Shown piece after piece: positions 1-5,239 of a stretch of 7,733 bases of DNA (the first letter of the stretch is position 1; each line of letters starts with the position of its first letter). Both the position numbers and the translations under genes were made by a program. The notes under the pieces were generated by a model. That model worked only from the letters and a program-made list of their open reading frames with translations. It was not told the DNA's origin and did no database searches. The stretch is from CFX5 sp964568485 (GTDB taxonomy: Bacteria > Chloroflexota > Anaerolineae > Caldilineales > Caldilineaceae). The stretch spans positions 1 through 7,733 of the forward strand of contig CAZMRA010000248.1 of NCBI GenBank assembly GCA_964568485.1. Reading direction: 5' to 3'.

Positions 1-13
1 AAGCGCCGCTTAA

Positions 14-388
14 GTGAACAACATGCAGATCGCGATCAAGCGGGTGTATGAACCCCCCGCACCAGAAGATGGCTTCCGAATCTTGGTGGATCGACTCTGG
101 CCACGAGGGCTGACCAAAGAGAAGGCCAAGATCGATTTGTGGCTCAAGGCAGTGGCGCCTTCAACCGAGCTGCGCAAATGGTACCAGCATGATGCGGAAA
201 AATGGCCTGAGTTCAAGCAGCGCTACTTTGCCGAGTTAGATGCCAATCGGGCTGAGCTCCATGCGCTGATTGACCAGCTACAAACGCAAGACGTTACACT
301 GCTCTACTCATCCAAAGCGTCTCAGTATAACAATGCGGTGGCGCTCAGAGCATATATTATCGCCTTGGTAGAAGAATCAAGTGCGTGA
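14..388 (+). CDS. DUF488 (YeaO-like) family protein
   Basis: Small soluble protein of 124 residues, the usual size for the DUF488/YeaO family, whose biochemical role is not established. Seen: the family's N-terminal block, with the RILVDRLWPRG motif at residues 22-32 followed by a basic helix; the LRKWY segment near 53-57; and the C-terminal strand TLLYSSKASQYNNAVAL at 95-111. In most relatives I recall, the lysine of this last motif is followed by Asp; here it is Ala. An in-frame TAA at 11-13 sits directly before the GTG at 14, so translation begins at GTG 14 or ATG 23 (120 residues). The window edge leaves too little upstream sequence to judge a ribosome binding site. The gene converges on the NmrA-like gene, and their 3' ends overlap by 12 nt. 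No signal peptide or membrane segment. Family call is confident; function unknown. Confidence 0.9.
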   Translation: MNNMQIAIKRVYEPPAPEDGFRILVDRLWPRGLTKEKAKIDLWLKAVAPSTELRKWYQHDAEKWPEFKQRYFAELDANRAELHALIDQLQTQDVTLLYSSKASQYNNAVALRAYIIALVEESSA

Positions 389-1246
389 GATCAGATTCTC
401 GCCCTCTCGTTGCAAAAAAGCCTCCAGCGTAGTGGACTCACGCCCCAATAGCCAGCGCAGCACCGTGCGATTGCCCACCAGCCCGTGCTCGGCGTAGTAG
501 CGAAACATCCGCTGCAAGGTGTCGATGGCATAAGGGGAAAGTCCAGCTTGTTGCGCATTACTCACCCATTGCGGAAGCGGAATCTCAGTGGCGCGTACCG
601 CTCGCCCCAGCACACGGCTGATCTCAGTAGCCACTTCGTGTTGACTGAAGGGCGGCGTGCCAACCAATTCGTAGATCGCCCCAAAATGTTCAGGATCACC
701 CAGCACACGGGCAGCCACTTCAGCAACATCGTGTAGATCGACCAGCGCGATGCGGCTGGTGGGTGGATAGGGCTGGGCAAATACACCTTGTGTGGTGACC
801 TGCTGATAGGTACCGCGCAAATTTTGTAGATAAGCGGTCGGTTGCAAGATGGTGAATGGCAGCTTGGCGTTGAGGATCAGCTCTTCGACCCGCAATTTGT
901 GCCAATGATGGGGCATCGCCTCGACACCGGGATGCAAGACGGAGTGATAGACCAAGTGCGGCAGTGCAACCGCTTGTGCCGCCTCCACGATCAATCGCCC
1001 AATCGCCACTTCCTCGGGATGCATATTCGGGCAGATGTGATAGAGCGCGCTTGCCCCTTGAAGCAGAGCTCGGATTGTCTGGGGATTGGTTAGATCGCCC
1101 ACATGGATCTCGTGAGCACCTGCGTCGAGTGCCGCAGCCTGCTGCTCAGTACGGCGCACCAAGGCCCGCACGGGCCGTCCACTCGCCGCGACTGCCCGAA
1201 TGACCGCCAATCCAGTTTTGCCCGCTGCGCCTGTCACGCAGATCAT
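377..1246 (-). CDS. NmrA-like NAD(P)-binding atypical SDR protein
   Basis: Predicted cytosolic Rossmann-fold protein of 289 residues, of the NmrA/atypical short-chain dehydrogenase type that includes NAD(P)H:quinone oxidoreductases and redox sensors. Seen: the glycine-rich dinucleotide motif TGAAGKTG at residues 5-12; Arg31/Arg32 after the second strand, which often favours NADP(H); GDL at 50-52; the HKLRVEELI helix at 116-124, matching the lysine-bearing active-site helix of NmrA proteins; and VDLHDVAEVAA at 169-179, a typical substrate-domain helix. The ATG at 1246 is preceded by a good Shine-Dalgarno (minus-strand GGGGAG at 1255-1260, about 8 nt from the start). It is the third gene of the minus-strand operon, 31 bp after the aldolase-family gene. 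Its stop lies inside the end of the convergent DUF488 gene. Substrate unknown; the operon suggests a redox step on the same metabolite, which is inference. Confidence 0.88.
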   Translation of the reverse strand: MICVTGAAGKTGLAVIRAVAASGRPVRALVRRTEQQAAALDAGAHEIHVGDLTNPQTIRALLQGASALYHICPNMHPEEVAIGRLIVEAAQAVALPHLVYHSVLHPGVEAMPHHWHKLRVEELILNAKLPFTILQPTAYLQNLRGTYQQVTTQGVFAQPYPPTSRIALVDLHDVAEVAARVLGDPEHFGAIYELVGTPPFSQHEVATEISRVLGRAVRATEIPLPQWVSNAQQAGLSPYAIDTLQRMFRYYAEHGLVGNRTVLRWLLGRESTTLEAFLQREGENLISRT

Positions 1247-1277
1247 TGCAAGCTCTCCCCTTTAGACTTGGCACGCG

Positions 1278-2339
1278 TTAGCGCAGCCAGTTGTCCAAAT
1301 TTTCCGCTACAAAGTCATCATCATGTAAATGGGGATAGGCTCGATAGACTCGGTCGATCTCTTCAAGTTGCCCCGGCGACAGGCCTTCATTGGGGTTCAG
1401 ACTCCAATTGCCGCGCATCAAGCCCTGGCGGCGTAATACTTCGTGGATTCCGGTGATGCAGCCGTGGAAATTATGTTGGGGGTCAAAAAAGGCCGCATTG
1501 GCATCGGTGATCTGCACTCCTAGGGTTAACCACTTGCCATAATCGACCCGGTTCTCGCGGATCTGGGAGCGGATCTCCCGATGCATGGCGACCACTCGTT
1601 CGGTCCACACCGCCCAATGCCCCAGCAGTCCGCCGACAATGCGCGCCGCAGGCTGATCGGCCGCAAACGAGAATTCGGTGAGCAGATCGGCCACAATGTT
1701 GTCGTCGTTGCCGGTATACAGGGCGATGTCGCCAACGCGGCCACCCTCGATCACAGCCCGCACGACATCTTGGGTCCGATAGCGATCAAATGGTGCAATC
1801 TTGATGGCCACCACGTTGGGGATTTCAACAAATCGGCGCCAAAAGTGGTAGCTGAGCACCCGACCACCAACGGCAGGCTGCAAATAAAACCCGACGAGCG
1901 GCAAAACTTCGGCAACTCGACTGCAATGAGCGATGATTTGATCCTCGCTGGCCTGCTTGAAGGCACCTAGGCTCAGCAGTACCGCGTGATACCCATATTC
2001 TTTGGCGAGGGTTGCTTCGCGCAGGGCCTGATCAGCCTGGCCGATCACCCCGGCAATCTTCACAAAGGGGCGCGAATCGGCTTGCAGTGAGGCGTCGATG
2101 GTTTCGCTCGCCAACTCCAAAACGGGCGCCAGCAAGCCAATTTTCGGATCGTGGATTTCGAATTGGGTGGTATGCACACCGACTGCCAGACCACCGACTC
2201 CCGCCGCGCAATAGTAGCGCGTGAGCGCACGCTGATAACGTTCATCCAACCGCCGCTCGGCTGTAATGGCCAACGGGTGGGCGGGCAAGACCAAACCGTC
2301 GTGTAGAGCATTTAGCAAGGGCTGAGAGAGGCCGGCCAT
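1278..2339 (-). CDS. Dihydrodipicolinate synthase family (DapA-like class I aldolase) protein
   Basis: Predicted cytosolic TIM-barrel enzyme of the DHDPS/N-acetylneuraminate lyase superfamily, which forms a Schiff base between a lysine and a 2-keto acid such as pyruvate. Seen: Lys180 in VVAIKIAPF is the expected Schiff-base lysine; Tyr152 in GFYLQP is the expected catalytic tyrosine; the Thr pair at 57-58 (GVHTTQF) replaces the classic GTTGE loop; GGLLGHWAVW at 236-245 follows the last strands. At 353 residues it is about 50 longer than typical DapA, with the excess at the C-terminus. This and the altered loop argue against lysine biosynthesis and for a sugar-acid aldolase or dehydratase. The ATG overlaps the epimerase stop by one base (TAATG), and a GGGAG 6 nt upstream lies within the epimerase gene, so translation is probably coupled. 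Exact substrate unknown. Confidence 0.9.
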   Translation of the reverse strand: MAGLSQPLLNALHDGLVLPAHPLAITAERRLDERYQRALTRYYCAAGVGGLAVGVHTTQFEIHDPKIGLLAPVLELASETIDASLQADSRPFVKIAGVIGQADQALREATLAKEYGYHAVLLSLGAFKQASEDQIIAHCSRVAEVLPLVGFYLQPAVGGRVLSYHFWRRFVEIPNVVAIKIAPFDRYRTQDVVRAVIEGGRVGDIALYTGNDDNIVADLLTEFSFAADQPAARIVGGLLGHWAVWTERVVAMHREIRSQIRENRVDYGKWLTLGVQITDANAAFFDPQHNFHGCITGIHEVLRRQGLMRGNWSLNPNEGLSPGQLEEIDRVYRAYPHLHDDDFVAENLDNWLR

Positions 2340-3397
2340 TAAAATCTCCCATCTCGTGCTTCAAAATGGGTGGGCTTGTTCAATGTTGTGCCACCAGCTT
2401 TCACCCAAGCCGCTGTCCAGTCGATTAGCTGATCGAGCGAGATGCGTGGGTAGCCAAATAAGTGCTGCGCCTTGGCCGCATTGCTGAGTAATGCCGTGGA
2501 CGCTTCGCTGCCAACAAAGTTCGGTTGAGTACCAAAATATTCGGCAAAGCGTTCGGCCACCCGCCGTACAGAGACCAATTCAGGTCCGGTGACATTGATT
2601 ACAAAGGGCGGAGAAGCGCAATGACCCAACAGCGCCAAAGCCTGGGCATTGGCATCTCCTTGCCAGATGACATTCGCGGCACCCATACTGAGATCGACCG
2701 GCTGGTTCTCTTTAACCTTTTGGGCGATATCAAGCAAAACCCCATAGCGAAGATCAATTGCATAGTTGAGCCGCATGATGGCACAACGCAACCCTTGAGT
2801 TTGCGCAAAATGCTCAAACATCCGCTCGCGACCCAGGCAGGTTGCGGCATATTCGCCGACCGGGTTGGGCGGATCGCTCTCCACCGCACCACCCCAAGCA
2901 ACCGGCGTTAGGGGATAGACATTGCCGGTTGAAAATGCCACGATGCGCGCCTGGAGAAAACGTTCAGCGACCAGTGCAGGCATCAATGTGTTCATGGCCC
3001 AAGTGAGTGCTGGGTTGCCCGTCGTCCCAAACTTTTGGCCCGCCATAAAAATCACATTGCGACTCTCTGGCAGGGTAGCGAGCGCTTGGCGGTCCAACAA
3101 GTCACATGGGATGGTCTGGATCCCCCAGCTTTCGAGTTGAGCGCGCAAGGCGGGTTGACTAAACCGTGCAACAGCGATGACTCGGTAGGGCGATTCGATG
3201 GCTTGCAGCGCACGCGCCGCCATCCGGGCCAGGCTAGGGCCCATTTTGCCACCCACCCCTAAGATCAGCAGGTCACTATCTAACTGGCGGAACTGCTCTA
3301 ATAGATATGGCGGTGGTAAAGAGAGGACTTCTTCTAAGATGGCTTCGTTTTCGATGACTGGGGGGAATGGGGTTGTGGTGGCCAATTGACTGCACAT
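2339..3397 (-). CDS. NAD-dependent epimerase/dehydratase family (extended SDR-like) protein
   Basis: Rossmann-fold protein of 352 residues, first gene of the minus-strand operon. Seen: an N-terminal extension of about 40 residues; nucleotide motif GVGGKMG at 47-53 after the strand DLLILG; a CDL acidic position at 98-100; FMAG at 117-120; the active-site strand FSTGNVYP at 155-162; and EYAATCLGRE at 182-191 where the YxxxK catalytic helix should lie. Tyr183 is kept, but the lysine position (187) is Cys. The family acts on nucleotide sugars, sugars or sugar acids; the missing lysine makes the chemistry uncertain. The ATG at 3397 has only a weak Shine-Dalgarno-like GGGA (3407-3410, 8 nt away); a nearby ATG beginning at 3404 is out of frame. 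The next gene starts on its stop codon. Pairing with a DapA-like enzyme suggests a joint sugar-acid route (inference). Confidence 0.87.
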   Translation of the reverse strand: MCSQLATTTPFPPVIENEAILEEVLSLPPPYLLEQFRQLDSDLLILGVGGKMGPSLARMAARALQAIESPYRVIAVARFSQPALRAQLESWGIQTIPCDLLDRQALATLPESRNVIFMAGQKFGTTGNPALTWAMNTLMPALVAERFLQARIVAFSTGNVYPLTPVAWGGAVESDPPNPVGEYAATCLGRERMFEHFAQTQGLRCAIMRLNYAIDLRYGVLLDIAQKVKENQPVDLSMGAANVIWQGDANAQALALLGHCASPPFVINVTGPELVSVRRVAERFAEYFGTQPNFVGSEASTALLSNAAKAQHLFGYPRISLDQLIDWTAAWVKAGGTTLNKPTHFEARDGRF

Positions 3398-3451
3398 GAT
3401 GCATATCCCAATGATTGGTGGCGAATTTGTTTTAGTACCGAATTAAGTGTC

Positions 3452-3480
3452 ATCCTATCATTATACAACTTACTTGTCAA
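3452..3480 (-). promoter_or_regulatory. Probable sigma70-type promoter of the epimerase operon
   Basis: On the minus strand a perfect TTGACA (-35, 3480-3475) is followed after 17 bp by TAGGAT (-10, 3457-3452, four of six consensus bases). A perfect TATAAT also occurs at 3465-3460. It is only 9 bp from the TTGACA but 16 bp from a TTAACT at 3487-3482, so two overlapping promoters are possible. Either would give a leader of roughly 45-55 nt before the ATG at 3397. The region is very likely the promoter; which hexamers are used is uncertain. Confidence 0.6.
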
Positions 3481-3499
3481 CAGTTAAGGTAATCTTCGT

Positions 3500-3524
3500 G
3501 GGTGGGGCTAAGGGGGTAATGGGG
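3500..3524 (+). other. Putative G-quadruplex motif
   Basis: Four runs of three or more G lie on the plus strand at 3500-3502, 3504-3507, 3512-3516 and 3521-3524, joined by loops of 1, 4 and 4 nt. This fits the canonical intramolecular G-quadruplex pattern. It sits about 20 bp upstream of the -35 element of the minus-strand promoter. The pattern is seen directly; folding and function are inference. Confidence 0.5.
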
Positions 3525-3589
3525 CTGTGAGCAAAAGCAAGGGAAAGTTGTTGGACTTTCGGTTTTGTAGGTAGATCTTATTCTGGGCT

Positions 3590-3606
3590 CGCATAGATTA
3601 TATGCG
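3590..3606. repeat. Inverted repeat CGCATA-N5-TATGCG
   Basis: A perfect 6-bp inverted repeat with a 5-bp AT-rich spacer, 17 bp in all, in the middle of the divergent region. Size and symmetry fit a dimeric helix-turn-helix regulator site. No matching second copy was seen in the window, so a role as an operator is a guess. Confidence 0.35.
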
Positions 3607-3726
3607 CACGATGGTGGCTAGCGGTGCTGTTTATGGTCCTGCCTCATGACTGATTCCGCCCAGGCCCGCTTGCTGCTTGGTTAATCATGTGGCTAGGGTT
3701 TCGGTGCTTCTAGCACTTTGCTAAAA

Positions 3727-3748
3727 GTACAATCGAAATTTCTTGTAC
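3727..3748. repeat. Inverted repeat GTACAA-N10-TTGTAC
   Basis: Perfect 6-bp arms (3727-3732 and 3743-3748) separated by 10 bp, with a second palindrome GAAATTTC nested off-centre at 3735-3742. It ends about 21 bp upstream of the plus-strand -35 element, a position suited to an activator or auxiliary operator. It differs from the XylR-like operator, so it would imply another regulator if real. Confidence 0.35.
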
Positions 3749-3769
3749 ATATTGTGCTAATTTTGCCTA

Positions 3770-3798
3770 TTGACGTTGCGAGTTGCCTCTGTTATACT
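3770..3798 (+). promoter_or_regulatory. Sigma70-type promoter of the ROK regulator/ABC operon
   Basis: TTGACG (-35, 3770-3775) and TATACT (-10, 3793-3798) are separated by exactly 17 bp, each matching five of six consensus bases. Transcription would start near 3804-3806, directly at the left edge of the XylR-like palindrome, so a bound repressor would block the promoter. No equally good promoter was found before the downstream transporter genes, so this one probably drives the whole operon. Confidence 0.78.
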
Positions 3799-3806
3799 TT
3801 CTTTAC

Positions 3807-3831
3807 TTAGTTTATTAGGAAAACAAACTAA
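3807..3831. promoter_or_regulatory. XylR-type (ROK) operator palindrome
   Basis: Perfect inverted repeat with arms ACTTAGTTT (3805-3813) and AAACTAAGT (3825-3833) around an 11-nt centre. The inner 25 bp, beginning TTAGTTT and ending ACAAACTAA, match the Bacillus xylose operator bound by the ROK repressor XylR at about 21 of 25 positions as I recall that site. It begins about 8 bp after the -10 box of the regulator's own promoter, so autorepression relieved by a sugar ligand is likely. No second copy was found next to the minus-strand promoter. In RNA the same repeat could form a hairpin at the 5' end of the message. Confidence 0.75.
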
Positions 3832-3888
3832 GTCTTGGTTTTTGTTGATTCTTATCCACATAGAACGCAAATTTTTGCTTTTTCTTCT

Positions 3889-5145
3889 ATGACCCTAATC
3901 GCCAGCAAATTGGAAAGCAGCAAAGGCTTACACCGTCGTCTGATCTTAGACCAGATTCGCCAGCGTGCTGGGATCGCCCGAAGTGATCTAGTGCGCTTGA
4001 CGGGTCTGAGCAAAGCGACCGTATCGACGATTGTTGCCGAGCTAATCGATGCTGGTTTAGTCCAGGAAAGCGGCAACCACAGCCCGTCAATAGGGCGTCC
4101 GCGGGTTTCGCTTTCGCTGGTTGCGGATACGAATTATGTCTTGGGCGCCGAATTAACCAATGAAGGTTGCCGTGTGGTGCTCACCAATTTGCATGCTGAA
4201 CCAGTCCGGCAGCACGAGTGCTCCCATTCATCAAGCGATCTGAGTGTTGCCACACTACTCGCCCTGCTGGACCGCTGTATTGCCAAAACGATCGAGGGGA
4301 TTGATCGTACTCGCATTTTGGCCCTGGGTGTCTGCGTGCCCGGAATTGTGGATCCGGCGGCAGGCAAAGTGCGGCTTTCGGTTTTGCTACCCTGGCATGA
4401 TGTCTTGCTGGCGGAACAGTTGCAGCAGCACTACGAGTTCCCCGTGGCGGTCTTTTCGCGCGGCAATGCGGCCACCTGGGGTGAGCGTTGGTATGGTGCC
4501 GGCCGCAATGTGGATAACTTACTCTATGTGCGTTTGGGTAGTGGGGTTGTGGCCGGTTTGGTGCTTAACAGTCAGCCCTATTTGGGGCACACCTTTGGAG
4601 CGGGCGAGATGGGGCATATGACGGTACAACCAGATGGTGAACTTTGTCGCTGTGGCAATCGGGGTTGTTTAGCCACAGTCGTGACGATAGATGCGCTGCT
4701 CAACCGCACGCGCCAGTTGCTGCGGAGTGATCCGGAAAATCCGCTCTGGTCGACCTGGCGCACCCGCTTTGACCACTTGACGTTGGCGGATCTGGTCAGC
4801 GCAGCCGATGAGGGTAGTGCAACCGCACAACAAGTATTTGCTGAAGCAGGGCGTTGGGTGGGCATTGCGCTCGCTTCGGTGATCAATCTCTTGAATTTAG
4901 AAATGATTGTTGTCGGTGGTCCGTTGGTGCTAGCTGGAGAGTGGTTATTACAGCCATTGCAACAAGAAATTTTACGCCGTGCACTGCCGACACATGTCGC
5001 AGCCACAAAAGTCGTGGCTTCACAATTGCGCGAAGATGCACCTGCCGTCGGCGCAGCGAGCCTCGTGCTGCATGAATTATTCTCCCCCTTCCCTAGGTCG
5101 TCAACTCCTTCGTTTTCCCTCGACAAAGTTAGCTTGTTTGCTTGA
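3889..5145 (+). CDS. ROK-family transcriptional repressor (XylR/NagC type)
   Basis: DNA-binding sugar-responsive regulator of 418 residues. Seen: an N-terminal winged helix-turn-helix (about 12-75) with RSDLVRLTGLSKATVSTIV as the recognition unit and the wing GRPRVSL at 69-75; a C-terminal ROK/actin-like sugar-binding domain with EMGH at 240-243 and the zinc-type cluster CRCGNRGC at 253-260, with His243. The acidic residue of the kinase motif (usually N-D-x-N-A) is replaced in SRGNAATWGE (190-199), and the Glu usually following the zinc cluster is Ala262, so sugar kinase activity is unlikely. Start: ATG 3889 fits the family N-terminus but has no Shine-Dalgarno; an in-frame TTG at 3835 would add 18 poorly family-like residues. 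It heads the transport operon, and a XylR-like palindrome lies at its promoter. Ligand unknown; xylose or another sugar or derivative is possible. Confidence 0.92.
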   Translation: MTLIASKLESSKGLHRRLILDQIRQRAGIARSDLVRLTGLSKATVSTIVAELIDAGLVQESGNHSPSIGRPRVSLSLVADTNYVLGAELTNEGCRVVLTNLHAEPVRQHECSHSSSDLSVATLLALLDRCIAKTIEGIDRTRILALGVCVPGIVDPAAGKVRLSVLLPWHDVLLAEQLQQHYEFPVAVFSRGNAATWGERWYGAGRNVDNLLYVRLGSGVVAGLVLNSQPYLGHTFGAGEMGHMTVQPDGELCRCGNRGCLATVVTIDALLNRTRQLLRSDPENPLWSTWRTRFDHLTLADLVSAADEGSATAQQVFAEAGRWVGIALASVINLLNLEMIVVGGPLVLAGEWLLQPLQQEILRRALPTHVAATKVVASQLREDAPAVGAASLVLHELFSPFPRSSTPSFSLDKVSLFA

Positions 5146-5239
5146 TTAGAAAATGACAAAGGAGAAAACCTCCCGATGTCAGTTCGGTCCTGCCTGATTG
5201 TGAAACCTTTTTATTACCCGCCCAAAAGGAGATCGGATC

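Larger units (their letters stand above)
3398..3888. other. Divergent intergenic control region
   Basis: Non-coding stretch of about 490 bp between the minus-strand catabolic operon and the plus-strand regulator/transport operon (437 bp if the regulator starts at TTG 3835). It holds a probable minus-strand promoter (3452-3480), a G-run block (3500-3524), small palindromes at 3543-3560, 3590-3606, 3704-3716 and 3727-3748, a strong plus-strand promoter (3770-3798) and a XylR-like operator (3807-3831). I see no convincing ORF, tRNA or intrinsic terminator in it. The middle part (about 3525-3725) shows only short inverted repeats. Confidence 0.8.

Noticed and set aside
3460..3480. TTGACA and TATAAT taken as one minus-strand promoter
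   Set aside because: The 9-bp spacer is far from the required 16-18 bp. Each hexamer was paired with other partners instead.
3543..3560. Inverted repeat GAAAGT-N6-ACTTTC
   Set aside because: Short 6-bp arms with no position relative to a promoter that suggests function; likely chance in this composition.
3704..3716. Inverted repeat GTGCT-TCT-AGCAC
   Set aside because: Only 5-bp arms with a 3-nt loop; too short to claim as an operator or hairpin terminator, and no T-run follows.
5129..5140. Half-site resembling the XylR operator (TTAGCTTGTTTG) near the ROK stop codon
   Set aside because: Only one imperfect arm is present, it lies in coding sequence, and no inverted partner follows.
4578..5159. 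Minus-strand open frame (193 codons) opposite the end of the ROK gene
   Set aside because: It overlaps conserved ROK coding sequence including the zinc motif. Its product is Ser/Ala-rich without family features.
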